NCBI GenBank assembly: GCA_021234155.1
Contig: JAJEKV010000087.1
Coordinates: 1,435,409-1,499,408 of the forward strand
Reading direction: 5' to 3'
Source: Isoetes taiwanensis
Lineage: Eukaryota > Streptophyta > Lycopodiopsida > Isoetales > Isoetaceae
DNA length: 64,000 nucleotides
A program made the translations under genes and the position numbers. Below the pieces are notes generated by a model, which ran no database searches, was not told the origin of the DNA, and saw only the letters and a list, made by a program, of their open reading frames with translations. Shown here piece after piece: positions 48,301-59,732 of the stretch; the first letter of the stretch is position 1, and each line of letters begins with the position of its first letter.

Positions 48301-48660
48301 ATCAGTTATGTGACTACCATACTTGATATTTCCGGATCGAAATACCAAGTTCCGCCTTTGGCGACCCTAGAAAAATTGCCGTGAAACAATTTCCTAGGCG
48401 GTGATAGGGACCGGACTTAATTACTTTGTAACAATAGTACATCGATTCCAAAGAAACTTTTATTTCGAAAATAATACACTCGCATTATTTCAAATGCATA
48501 AAACATATTATACATGAATAATATAAGATAAAAATATCAGAATAATACCTTATGACAAACAATCAAAGTAATTAATACACTGTATGTTCTCCCAATGGAA
48601 ATATCTTACTTGAAATCAAGTTTAATGAACCATCTGCTTAGAACGCGATATAAACATCAA
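48301..48660. other. LTR-leader-like sequence of unknown origin
   Basis: The order TTTCCGGATCGAAATACC, GGCGACCCTAG, AAAAATTGCCGTGAAACAAT and GGCGGTGATAGGGACCGG resembles the start of some plant gypsy LTRs, but no TG terminus, PBS or coding region accompanies it. Confidence 0.25.
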
Positions 48661-48795
48661 AGCATGGAGCAAGAAACCCCGGGTTACCCGCAGAGAACCT
48701 AAAGGACGCTTAGCCTTAATCGTGGTAAAAGCCTAAGCTACTAATGTGTAAAGCAAGAGGTTTCTTGGGTATTCCCCTTCACCATGACTTTAATG
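48661..48795 (-). other. Third, diverged copy of a block shared with the 2.8-kb repeats
   Basis: GGAGCAAGAAA, the word GTTACC, GGACGCTTAGCC, GTAA(A)AGCCTAAG and CCTTCACCATG match 44655-44780 and 40881-41005 in order, although the surrounding DNA does not align. Conservation of this 125-bp island beyond its surroundings suggests an exon or a regulatory element. On the minus strand a CTGCAG|GTAAC junction occurs in copy 1. Confidence 0.5.
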
Positions 48796-49599
48796 GTATT
48801 GGTCTCACTATGTAGTCATCGAGAATACCTCAGATTTGCATGACTAATGTGCAAAAGACAATAGCAAACAAATATAATTACCTGTGACTCTTGAATATGG
48901 GTGACATCATGTGTTCATAAATGTTTATTAGATACTCACGTGAGAGTCCTCCCTTACCTTGGAGTCCTCTCTAAAATCTTCTGCTCACAAACACCCTTAA
49001 ACAATAAGCTAGCCACTGTGATAATATATTTTAAAGCAAGACCCTACCACTGTGCACATGAATCAGCGAACACTTCTTCATTATGTACAGCCACGTTTTT
49101 TATTGGATCAGTCCCATTCTTATTTTCCATCCAAACCTAGTCAATCTATAGTATTATAACCCCAAATAATGGCAATCAGCTTGTGCCAACATACATTTCA
49201 ATCAAATCACTATTATTTCCATCTTGCATACATAGTGAGCCATTAAGATTAATAGATCTGTCCGGGTACCTCATTGAATAGTGCATATACTCATCACCAC
49301 AACTAAATAATGACAGTATTATATGCTTAGTTTCTGCCCAACTATTCCTTCTAAAAGTCTTACTAGAAATCTGCATATCATGCATACATTAATAATATCA
49401 TGAACATGGTATATAATAGTCTTATTCTGTGTGAAATAGATTTAATAATGTTTCAAATCAATCAGCAAATCCAGCTAAATAATAAGGAAGAACATTCATC
49501 CATTAGATTAGTCATTCAACTACTTGTTATTAATTTCACTTTGAACATGTTCTTAATAGCATATGTGAGATTACATGGTTAGCATTAAACTTTGAATAG

Positions 49600-49970
49600 C
49601 TTTAGCTCCGTGAGGGAAATCCCGTGGTGTCGCTTTGTGCCTTGTTGCTAATTTCTCGTCCTTGGAGTTGGCATCTTGTTGGCTAAGGATTCGTTACCAG
49701 CTTTGCTCTTGGGGACGGCTTCAACTACCTCACCTATCTTCTTGATCCCTTCACCATCTTTTGCATTGATACACTCATTCAAATTGGCTTTGTTGGGCAC
49801 ATCTATAGCTCCCCCTTGCTTTGTTGCGGGTTAGCAGCCCTACTTAAATAAATCAGATCTTTTTCCTCTTGGGAGCTAGGGACTGGCATCCATCTCAAGC
49901 TTTCTTCGGTAGACATGTTAAGATCCCCTTTCTTCCCCCCATGCTCAAGGGCAAGATATCTGTGGTTCAT
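49600..49970 (-). pseudogene. Short broken ORF inside the CACTA element
   Basis: From ATG 49970 the minus strand reads MNHRYLALEHGGKKGDL, then STEESLRWMPVPSSQEEKDL and YLSRAANPQQ. After a one-base shift near 49820 it continues IDVPNKANLNECINAKDGEG, KKIGEVVEAVPKSKAGNES to about 49640. Composition is protein-like and hydrophilic. I do not recognise the family. It is the best candidate for a coding exon in the right part of the element, and could be a TnpA-like accessory protein piece, but that is only a guess from position. Confidence 0.35.
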
Positions 49971-50644
49971 TTGAGGAAGACGGACTCAAAGAATGCATTC
50001 ATCAATCTCGCTATTATATAGACCTGATCACGGCCCTTAGTAATGGTAACCGCGACACTAGTCGCGGTCCTTGTTCAAATCCGATTATCTCTCAGATATC
50101 AACAAATGCAAATACCGCCTATATTTTCTCGAAATTGGTCTTGGCCAGGAAGTGTCCTTTGTTCTCCATCCATTACGATGTCGGGCAAATTGAACCCTAA
50201 AAATATGAGAATCGTAGATTATCATTTTTACATGTTAGGGTGAGATTCGACTAGGACTTTAAAATGTTTAATTTTAATTAATTGCCCAATATAATTTTGC
50301 CATGTCAAAAAGTCGTTGTTGTGATTTATTCCACTTGAGTGGAAGTTAATTAAAATACTTATGTGGCGCTACATGAGTTTTTAAAGGATGTACCTTAATA
50401 TTACCGGCCCTAAAAAATAATATATGTGTCCCTTTGCTCAAATATTGCCACGCGGATCTCTATTTTGTTTTTTTGTTCTATTTTTCTTTCTTGATCCTTT
50501 AATGTGTCCTACGTGGATTTTTTATGTTTCATATGTGGAATCACCCCGTAGAAATTGCTACTTAAATTAAGGAACTTTAATGCCACGTCATTAAAGAACG
50601 TTCACCGTAATGGAATCTCACCCTTAATATAAGACATACATTTT

Positions 50645-51078
50645 TCAGTAAGTACTTCTTTAAGTGTTAGCTAAGGTTAACTTGCTCCAACACGTCACAT
50701 ATTTTAACTTAGGTATTAGGCTATGCCATACTTATTGTAGAACTAGTCTCCATTCCCTAGAGTAAACCATTTACTTCCTATTTCAGTATATTGTAACACT
50801 TACTGCATCATATTTGTGTATATATTATTTTCATGCCAGAGCACATTTCTTCAGGTGAGTATGTCTTTAAAGACAGTACTAGCAAAGGTCTGTTGTGCCA
50901 CCATTGTCGCTTGTTTTAACCTTGGCATTATGCTCTCCTTTGTGCTATACATATTGTGAAACAGGTCCCCATTGCACAGTGTAAACCTTGTCCACCTATG
51001 CTCAATATGCTGTACCCTTTACTGCAATATGCATGTGTATAGACTTATGTATCATCCGCTAACATGTCAAAGCACATT
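50645..51078. repeat. Diverged tandem duplication, about 210-bp units
   Basis: TCAG(G)T(G)AGTA followed by GTCTTTAA/CTTCTTTAA, TATTAGGCTATGCCATAC / GCATTATGCTCTCC, CTCCATT/CCCCATT, AGTAAACC/GTGTAAACC, TTACTGCA, GTGTATA, CATG(C/T)CA and AGCACATT recur at 50645-50848 and 50852-51078. The block lies just inside the right subterminal zone. Confidence 0.6.
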
Positions 51079-51114
51079 ATCCGGGCCATCTTAATAAAAA
51101 AAAAATTTATTTAA

Positions 51115-51519
51115 GTTAGCAACGCCGTTAAACGACGTTGTTTAAGTGGTCGCCATCGGCCAAGAACGGCGCCGGGTAACGCCGCTTGCCACCCGCCACG
51201 CATGTTACGGTATCGCGACGCCGTTTAAACGACCGCCAAACACGCGGGCTGCCACGCCGCACCCGCCGGCCGACGCCATGTCGGGTCGTACCGCTGGCGC
51301 AGCCACGCGGTAACGCGGGCGCCGCTGAACGACGCCGTCGCCGCTTTAAGACGCCCGCGTTGGTTGCGACGCATATAGCGCACGCGATAAAGGTCGCTTT
51401 ATCGACGCCCGACGCCGAATAGATCGTCGTTTATCGACGCTTTGACGTCGATCATCGACGCCTAAACGACGCCTGGACGCCGAATAAGACGCCGTGAATG
51501 CGGCTTTAATTTTGTAGTG
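51115..51519. repeat. Right subterminal repeat zone of the CACTA element
   Basis: CpG-rich sequence with CGCCGTTAAACGACG (about 51123), CGCCGCTGAACGACGCC (about 51323), ATCGACG words and CGCCTAAACGACGCC (about 51457), ending in TTGTAGTG. It mirrors the left zone. Confidence 0.75.
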
Positions 51520-53223
51520 ATTGCAAGTTTAGTGACTCCCTCATGAAGGATTGGCTAGGCCTTTTAAAGAATCCCCGCCAGAAGGCCATCAAAGCCTGTG
51601 GGTTTTGCCATTCTCCATGCCCATAATTAATTGTTTGAGTTCACACTGCGGAAAGGGGAGGAAATCAAGTCATTTTGATCCCCGCTAACTCTCGCCTCAA
51701 TATTAATAAATCTATCCATCTCAGCTTCTGTGCAATCAGTGTTGGTACCCATAATATTGGTAAAATGGTTTACAACTGCCCTTTTAAGATCATTGTCTCC
51801 AGAGATGATTGAATCATCAATTTTGATTTCATGAATCTGATTTCTCTTTATTCTGGTTTTAGTTTTGATGAAAAAATATTTGGAATTACACCTCTCATCC
51901 TCTTTTAGCTCCTTGATCTTAGCCTTTAATTTCCATCCCTTGGCAATGTCAAGCTCTGCCTTTTCAATCTGAATTTTAATTTCATCCTGCTGATCAGTGG
52001 GAGTGGTGCTCAGTCTATCTCTAAGGGTAGCTAAGGTGGCCTGCTTTTGGTAATGGATTTCTTTACCCCAAACTTTAAGCCAACATTTAATGTGTTTGGC
52101 TAGGTTAATCCACCACCACATCCAGCCACTTTCTCCCACAGGCTTGGGATGGCAATTGTAAATATTCTCTAAATTGGCTAGGAAATCATCATGATCAAGA
52201 AGGCTGACATTCATCTTAAAGAAAGATTTTCTGGTCTTTTGAATGCCAATACTACTTATATTAATCAGCTGAGGGTAGTGGTCAGAAAGGGTATAGCCAG
52301 TGAGATTATCAACCCTGCTACTCTTAGTCCACAGGTCTTCACTAAGATAAAATCTGTCATGCAAGCAACATATAGGGTTAACTCTGTGATCTGACCAGCT
52401 GAACGAGTTGGGTTTAATTGTAGCCAGCTTAAGGTTATGGGTGGAGAGCAGGTTAGCCCAAGCACACATCTCGTGAGGCAAAAGGGGCTTAAAATTTCTA
52501 TTTTTCATGCAGCTATCAGTCACCATATTGAAATCACCACCTAACAACAGATCATCTACATCTAAATTAGCTAAGCTAGAGTTAATTTTATTCCAGATTT
52601 CAATCCTATCAGAGGGATTGTGGAGAGAGTAGACATTAACCAAAGCAATCTTACCCGTTCCAATCTTGCCAATCAAGATCTGCCATCTACCATTATTATC
52701 ATGAATCATATGATCGACTTGAAGATCAATTTTCTGGTTCCAAGCAATTGCTATACCCCAGTAAGAATCAAGTAGCGTTTAAACCAATTCTCAAAATTTG
52801 GGGGAAGAGCCCTTGATATGATGATCTTATGGTTGGGATCATGAATTTTATGCTCTTGGATGAAAAGAATGTCAGGGTTGAGGGAGGAAAGACAGACTTT
52901 TAACCGCTCCCTTTTAATGGGATTGTTGATACCCTGGGGATTCCAGGTGATAATCCTTAAAGATGTATACATTAAAAAAATTGAGAAAGATTTTTGTCCA
53001 TTCTGGACCTATTGGCTGAATTTCTGGGGCTAACTCTGATTGGTCCAGCATAAGATTTCTTCCTACCCCTGCCCCTCTTCTTAGTAATTTGCTTCCAGCT
53101 TTCGTCATCACAAGAGATCAAGAAATCATCCTCTGAGTTGTAGGTAACTGATTCAACATCAGAAACATCATATTGATGGTCCTCTTTGATCGGGAAGGAG
53201 AGGGTCATGATGCCGTGATCTCA
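51520..53223 (-). mobile_element. LINE-B, 5' part (ORF1 end, endonuclease, RT start)
   Basis: From 53208 the minus strand carries the end of ORF1 (hydrophilic, KKRGRGRKKSYAG). Its TAA overlaps the ATG of ORF2 at 52972 (TAATG, stop-restart). ORF2 opens with an apurinic-type endonuclease: RIITWNPQGINN, IQEHKI, then after a frameshift near 52750 LLLGGDFNMV (about 52540), SFSWSDHRVNP and LSDHYPQL, covering the expected metal- and phosphate-binding residues. A linker follows with SKYFFIKTKTRIKRNQI, then MAKPTGFDGL, the first RT motif (about 51590-51610), in another frame. The element is 5' truncated at 53223 and cut by the CACTA element at 51520. Confidence 0.85.
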
Positions 53224-53240
53224 TTTTGCAACAATATCTC
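53224..53240. repeat. Target-site duplication of LINE-B, right copy
   Basis: TTTTGCAACAATATCTC, identical to 26869-26885. Removing everything between them restores a continuous LINE-A frame. Confidence 0.95.
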
Positions 53241-53858
53241 AATGGTCGCTTTTTCTCAAAAGATATGGGACGCAGCTATCTTTGGCCCAAGTGAAAACGG
53301 GTCATTATATGCACACATAAATCCCACCTTGGCACTGTGGCCCCAAGCTTATTTGCTTGCTTCATTGTCCGTGAACAAGTTTGTAGCTATTGCATCAATT
53401 CGCATTGTGGTCCCATAGGTCTCGGATTGAAACAGTAGATGGGCCGCAAAGAATTGCCGCCAGAAGAGAGACTATGTGCCTGTAGGTTATTGAAGATGAA
53501 AGCCATACTTTCCCCGAGTTGCCCCGCTTTTGAGATAGTCCGGAATCATTTTTTGACCTTAGCATTCCATTTCACGCCCACAACTTCTCGTGAGCACCAT
53601 CTGCATGATTTGGCATTATACATACTTTGAGGTTCTAGATAAACGTGCCACCATCATCGAGCCCCGGTGAGTCATTATCTCCGATTGTCTAGTATCATCA
53701 ACACTGCAAAGGTTTTTCCCTTGAAAACCTTTCGAGGCAGGGGTTTTTTAATCCTAGTAGTAATGATTATACTAGCCCATTGTATGGGTCCCATGATCTA
53801 TTGGTCTCCGTGGACGTTAAAAAATCTATTCTATTCTATTCTATTCTATTCTATTCTT
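53241..53858 (+). mobile_element. LINE-A, right part (C-terminus and 3' tail)
   Basis: The LINE-A frame resumes in phase (KIWDAAIFGPSENGSLYAHI, ALWPQAYLLASLSVNK). Then, after frameshifts, it gives ELPPEERLCACRLL and SPSCPAFEIVRNHF, the usual basic loop plus cysteine pattern at the C-terminus of plant LINE ORF2. A 3' region follows and ends in an (ATTCT)n tract at about 53824-53858, taken as the element's simple-repeat tail. The outer target-site duplication was not found. Confidence 0.7.
53824..53858 (+). repeat. ATTCT microsatellite
   Basis: Six to seven tandem ATTCT units. It is probably the 3' tail of LINE-A. Confidence 0.9.
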
Positions 53859-55522
53859 AGGTGACAAGCATGCCACGTATATTGCTAACATGGCTTTCCT
53901 ATAAAACCATAGTCATGCTTTATAGTTCTTCATCCAATTTACTCATAGCCCAGCTATATCGTGTATCTCTTTCATTTTAGCATATATGCATATAGAGTTT
54001 CTTCAACATTCATAATACATCAAGAAATCCACATCAAGCAGAGCAACAAAACCTGGTGGTCATGGCAAATGCCCAAATTGAATCCACATATTGTCACCTA
54101 TTTGGTATCAAGATGCATGCAAGTCTGAAACAAACTTTTCAAATAGTCGGGTACTTCTTGAAAGCACCTGTTCTTCATATTACAAAGTGCTTTGCATCAT
54201 TGAATATACAGTAGATTAAACCTTGATGCAGAGGTTTCCAGGGTTGAGAATGTATTGTATTTTCCCAGGTACCAACATAGACTTGAACTTTGGAGGCAAA
54301 CTGGTGCCATGTGCATAATATTCAAATCAGTTAGTCCTAGTCAGCACGAGTACCATTTAATGATGAGCTAGAAGATTAATTAAAATGCACCTTAATAAGA
54401 AGGTACTCGCCTAGGTTTCTAGAGGTTCCTTCAACATGGTAAATAAAAAAATTGCACCACCACATTAGGAAGACGAGCATGCAATAGAACAAAGCAAAAT
54501 CCTGCATAAGAAGGCAACCAAGCAAAGAAGACCGTAAAAACTTCACCGTGGCATCATCACATTGTCTTTCTTACCGTGGCACACATAATACAGAAAATGG
54601 ATAATTTCAAGCTGCTGCAAACATCCTGTCCTTCCATATATATTTAGAATATACTACCAAGTATTTAGATATTGATGTTCTAAATAGTTCAAATGTTGCA
54701 TCCCAATTACCACGATCTTGGTAGAGAATGGACATGTGTTGCTTATTCCCTTATCAAATTGGAAAATGTTAGTATACCCATGAATCATGTTTGTGTCTCC
54801 TCGCAAATACTGCTATTTGCAAATTGTAACCTATGCACCATCTTTTGATGCCTAAGAAAATTGCAATGTTTCTTAAATATCCTCTATCTTCGTTTAAAAC
54901 AATTTGAAATGGCAAGGAAAATGTTTTATTTCTCCTATATTTGTTGTAAGCCTAGTAGCAAAACAAACTAATTTAGTGACCTTCATATTGAAATGAACAA
55001 ACTTGAAGTTGTTGATCGCAGCTTATGCTATATGAGCAAAAACATCTATGGCACAAAGTCATGAATATGCCAACTGAGTAGAAACATCTATTCACAAAGT
55101 TCGATAATAGAATTAAATGAATTGAATTGGCTTTTACTGATCATGGAGACTAGATGGACCATAGAACCCCAACAAACAAACAACCCACCTATTATTGTCC
55201 AGGATTAATCGAGGTGAAAACCTTAGCAACAATAAGGGATCCTTTAAAATAAAAGCAAACAACAATATACTTGTGGGGACATGCATATCAATATGGTATC
55301 TTGTGCTCAACCAATAAACTCAAGAAGGTGAAAGTACTTAATGTAAATATTATTCAAAGTTGCCCCTATGAAATATTAGACTTGACTTCAAAGACATTGA
55401 CATGTCACCACATAAAGCAATGTTAGTCAATGCTGGTGTTTGTGGCTTAAAAAATGCTACTATTTTATTGGCTTCTCGAGATTATGTTCCTCTGATAATA
55501 TCATTTTCCTTACACAAGAAAG
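53859..55522. other. AT-rich intergenic sequence, no gene recognised
   Basis: No supported frame longer than about 60 codons apart from 55402-55522, which reads KNATILLASRDYVPLII and then runs into the LINE-C target site. I see no family match there. Confidence 0.4.
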
Positions 55523-55535
55523 AAAATGATCCATG
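55523..55535. repeat. Target-site duplication of LINE-C, left copy
   Basis: AAAATGATCCATG, repeated exactly at 59570-59582 after the A-rich tail. Confidence 0.9.
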
Positions 55536-58500
55536 TTCTGGCATGAGCAGGTTGCCGATGGGAGCGGAGTTGATTAGGTCGCAGCGAGGCGCTATGTGAG
55601 GCACCGGCTCGCCGCCTTTGTGCGATTCTCCCTCGAGCATCGGATTTGACGATTTTTGGTGCGCTGGAAAGTTCTGGACTGTAAGCCTTTTCCATCGCTG
55701 TATGGCATCAGGCAGCCCAACATTTGGGATTTGGGGTTTTTGGCCTCTATGGTTAACCCTAGTATGTCTTCCTCAATTGTTATTTCTTCTGTCAATTCTG
55801 CTTCCATGGCACTAGGATATCCTTCTATTGCTTTCTCTTCTATTTCTGCCTCCCCTATGCAATCATGTGCTTCTATAATTCATCCTTCCTGCTTGCTAAC
55901 TCATGTCTCAATCCTCTTGCTTTTGAACATCATCCACCGCTAGTGCATCCACTAATTTTGCAATAATTCCTCAATGTTTCCTCGTCTGCTTGAATGTGGG
56001 TCCTTGTTCTCTCAGACATCCCAGCCCCCTCGCTTCCCATTTTCCATCTACCTTTATTGATTTTTGCCTCTACTCCTTCTTCTTCTCATGGATCTTCTTT
56101 GGACCTCTAGTGATACAATTGCTCGTGTGTCATGTGCATGCTTTAGTGATTGGATAAAGCGTGATATGACATCTGGTATACGCTCTGCTCGTGTTATGGC
56201 TGCTATGAATATTATGATGGAGAATAACAAGAAGGAAGTGTCTGCATATCTGAAGGAGTTACAAGTTGTGGAAGGTAAGATGGACATTCAACTCCCTTCA
56301 GAGAGTGTCTTTTACAAGATCTAATGAGTGCGCTTAACGCCATAGGGGGCTTCCTCAGAGTTGAAATTGATCACGGATACATGTATAGTGTATTCAGAAT
56401 CTTGTCTCTCATGTTGTTGTGTGTCACTTTACTGGTCAGTTTGTCGATCTTAGAAGGATGGGCTTTTGGTTAAAGCAGCATCTACAGAGATTGGGCTTAC
56501 CCCAACATGAGTCTCTGAAAGTCCTTGATAAGCAAAACAATTATTTACTGATCATGTTTGGGTCTCCCATAGCGGTTGATAAGCTGGTGGAGCCGGGGGT
56601 AGATCCTTTATGGGGGCACTATCTTTTGTATCAGGTATATACACTCATGGCTTTTTGCCTAGCAAGACTAGTGCACTTCAGATGCCATGCTAGTTTGCCT
56701 TGGAAGATTTTCCTATTGAGTTGCAAGTTTCAGAGTTCATGATGGCTATTGCTAGTGGCTTGGGCCTCCATCTTGCTCATTCTATTATGAATGGGCCTCG
56801 TATTTGTGTCTTTCTTCCAGCTGATGCATCTCTCCCAAAATCTGTTGTGGTCAATGGTCCACTATTCTTCAAATATGGTTTGTCGTTACTTAATGGTCCT
56901 GAGCTTGCAGACATGTTTCCTGCTGCAGAGGCATTCTCTAGTTTTCAAGATTAGAATAACACTTTGCTCCTCGCAAAGATCTCGCGACCCCATGGCCAAA
57001 TATTCCATCTTCCTTGATTGATCCCTCCAGCCTTGGCAACTTTGGGTTCTAGCCACCGCCTCCCGTGGTCTATTCTGCCGCCTTCCTCCCTCCCTCTCCT
57101 CCTCCTCCTTTGCGTCCCAAGCTGCTCTTTCTGATGAGCAATGTGAGAGGCTTGCAGTCATTGCTCGCAAACAGGAATGACTGGAAGCATCTCGAGGTGA
57201 GTGGTCCATCCCTCATATGAAGAGAGTTGCCCGTCGGAGAAACACTATTGTACCACGATCTCTTCCCGTTGGGTGTGCTATTCCAATTGAACCAAGTGGC
57301 TACCATTGTTACAACTCTTCCCGTCATCATCCGGATCGACTCCGGGCCGATCGTGGAAGTATCATCCGCTAATAGTGACTCCATGGATTTCGACACCGCC
57401 ACCAGACCCCCTACATTATTTATGAAGCCGGGTTTCGAATGTTCGGGTGTTGCTTCTTCCCCAACTAAAAGGAGCAGACTTTCCATGGCTCTTTGCTAGG
57501 TTGAATTCAGATTTCTATTGTTCACGATACGAGAGCACAAGTGCAAAAAGGAGGATGTACAAAAGGTAGCTTCTGTGGTAGATAGGCAATATAACATCTT
57601 GGTAGCTGCAGCAGATTCGGCGAAAAGCTGGGGTCCTTACAAAGATGGAGACATGAGAGAGCAAATACATTCACTCATGCCGACAGACTACAGGGTGTCT
57701 ATTGTACCATCGATGGCCAGCAGGAAAATCGATTTTGGCTAGCATTAGACAGATGGAAGCTGAAAGCAAGTTCATCACGCCGAAGTTAAAGCTGTGCTTG
57801 CAATGGTTCAAAGAGGGGATCGCCGTGATAGGCTTCTTTTTAGAGCTGAAAAATTCGAGACAAGCTTCTCGCGATGGTGTCTCTAAGTTCAAGAAAGGCC
57901 TCTCACCTTTGATCCCGAAAGCAACTTAAGTTCTTTTGCATGGCCACTTTTTTCTTCCTTTTTTTTGCTTCCGCCTTCCCTTCCAATCGATTTTCGTGAG
58001 GCATTACCGGCAAAAGATACATCCTATTATATCCGAGGAGCAAAGATCTACTCTAGAAGTAGAGATTATGGTGAATGACTTAGCAGATGCTACCTTCCTT
58101 TGAAGAAAGGAAAGTGTCCCGAATTGATGGTATTTGTATAGAGTTCTTTCATGAGTTATGGATTGGGTTGGCGGCGATGTGTAATGACGCTGCTTCTCAG
58201 ATTTCAAGAAGCAAAGGCGCCTAGACAAAATTTTAACTCGAGCTGCATTTCTTTTATTCCCAAGTGTAAGGAACCTCATCAATTTCGACCGGGCGCCTAT
58301 CACCTTGCTATCTTCCGTGGTACAAGATTTTTGCCAAAGCTTATGCACAAAAGCATGGGGATATTCTTGTTGATTCCATATTCGGGCCGTGGTTTCGCCA
58401 TCACCGATGCATACTAAACAATGTAGTTGTTGCCTATGAAGGTATTTATCGGGCTCGATTTCAAGGCATGTATATTTGAACTGACTTTGCAAAAGCCGCA

Positions 58501-59569
58501 TGATAGTATCGACCTGGCCTTTTAGAGAAATGTCTCTTTACGCTTTGGTTTTGTGCACAATTCAAATACCTACCATCATGAGGCTTCATTATTCCGCCAT
58601 TTCTATTCTCTTCCAAGGGGAACCCCTCAAGATTCTTTTCGTGGGTCGCGGGCATCCGCCGCCCATTAGCCCATTAGCTCCATTGTTATTTACGCTTGTG
58701 GCGTAGGTCCTTGCCTGTGGCTTCCTATAAACAATGGGTCACAGAGAGATCTCAGAATCAATATACCGGATGACACTTTCTTTTTTTCCGAGGGCGATGA
58801 GCAAAACTGCAAGAACGCCGCTTTCCTTTGTTGGATTCTTTTTCCCTAGCATCCTGGTATTTTTGTGGGTTGGCGTATGCACAAAGGCTATGGGCATTGA
58901 CTCTCCGGGGCCCACCATGTGTAACTCCCTTCCATCCATGGAAGATCCTTCCCCATGGTAAAGCAACCAAACTTCTTGGTATCCTTGTAGGTGTTCATAT
59001 ATCTCATCAGAGATGCTTGGGAGGCAGTGATTAAGGGCTTGAAAGGCACCTTTTCTCGATAGTTTACAGCCTAAGCTTTCCATGGCGATAGTAATCGCTG
59101 TGGCTAAGTCGGGCTTTTAAGTAGCATCCATGTATATATGGCTTCGCTCATGTTGGCTCCAAAGTTTAAAGTATCCGCTTTATGGTGGCAAGTCATTTAT
59201 CGTTAAGTTCACGCTGCTAATATTATGGGGCACGATTTCATCCAGAGACCGTGACTTTGTCCCTTATGTGCACAGAGGGACTGAGACAATTGAGCATTGC
59301 TTCACCGTGGTAGACAGACGCGCCGTGCATGAAATAGGATTGTGGCTTCAAAGGGCATTTCATTTGGCTTCTGCATGGATCATTTAGTCCATTTGGAAAA
59401 GAAGGAATCTTCTCATATTCAAAGGTCTTGCTTGTTCAAAGGCACAAATCCATTTAAGTGGGGTGGTTTTGCTCTGGTGGACATTCTCTCCACTGAGTTT
59501 TTAGTCCCCATTGTACTTTGTAACTTTCTCTGGATAATAAAGGCTCAAGTCCTTCCAAAAAAAAAATAA
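55536..59569 (+). mobile_element. LINE-C, full insertion, degenerate
   Basis: A 4,034-bp L1-like element bounded by a 13-bp duplication and ending in CCTTCCAAAAAAAAAATAAA. The ORF1 region is at 55.6-57.5 kb. The ORF2 endonuclease start is EHKCKKEDVQKVASVVDRQY (from about 57530). RT motifs include RIDGICIEFFHELWIGL (about 58115), AKAYAQKHGDILVD (about 58335), PLAPLLFTLVA (about 58670) and the thumb KLLGILVGVHIS (about 58970). Frames change many times and the FADD-type catalytic motif is not readable. At 4.0 kb it is shorter than typical 6-kb plant L1 elements, so internal deletions are likely. It is dead, but structurally complete at both ends. Confidence 0.85.
56064..56954 (+). pseudogene. 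LINE-C ORF1 (DUF4283-like) remnant
   Basis: Successive frames give LKQHLQRLGLPQHESLKVLD and NYLLIMFGSPIAVDKLVEPG, then LEDFPIELQVSEFMMAIASG and NGPRICVFLPADASLPKSVV. The order (hydrophobic plus VDKL segment, LP-x-ELQ, then GPR-hCV-hhxAD) follows the DUF4283 layout of plant LINE ORF1 and related zinc-knuckle proteins. A frameshift near 56650-56700 separates the two parts. No zinc knuckle was found. Family call is tentative. Confidence 0.45.
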
Positions 59570-59582
59570 AAAATGATCCATG
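59570..59582. repeat. Target-site duplication of LINE-C, right copy
   Basis: AAAATGATCCATG directly after the A-rich tail; matches 55523-55535. The exact split within the A run is ambiguous. Confidence 0.9.
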
Positions 59583-59732
59583 CTCTTCATGAAATTATCT
59601 ATGATCCATATCCTAGTACGCCTCTCCAATCTCCATTTTATGTAAATCTTCCTCATATGCCTATCCTATCTTTATCAAATAACCACCCACTGCACCACCC
59701 AACCCTTTCCCCAACCCTACTGCTAGTTATTT

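Larger units (their letters stand above)
28657..51519. mobile_element. Giant (22.9 kb) CACTA-type DNA transposon
   Basis: The element begins CACTACAA (28657-28664) and ends TTGTAGTG (51512-51519), perfect 8-bp inverted ends flanked by ATT duplications. Both ends carry CpG-rich subterminal zones in otherwise AT-rich DNA, with repeats of the form CGCCGNTNAACGACG. In between lie a 10.7-kb tandem array, a 2.8-kb direct duplication and scattered open frames, but no Tnp2-type transposase that I can recognise. It is therefore probably non-autonomous. LINE-B continues on both sides on the same strand, which independently confirms that the whole block is an insertion. Ends and duplications are seen directly; the superfamily follows from them. 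Confidence 0.85.
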
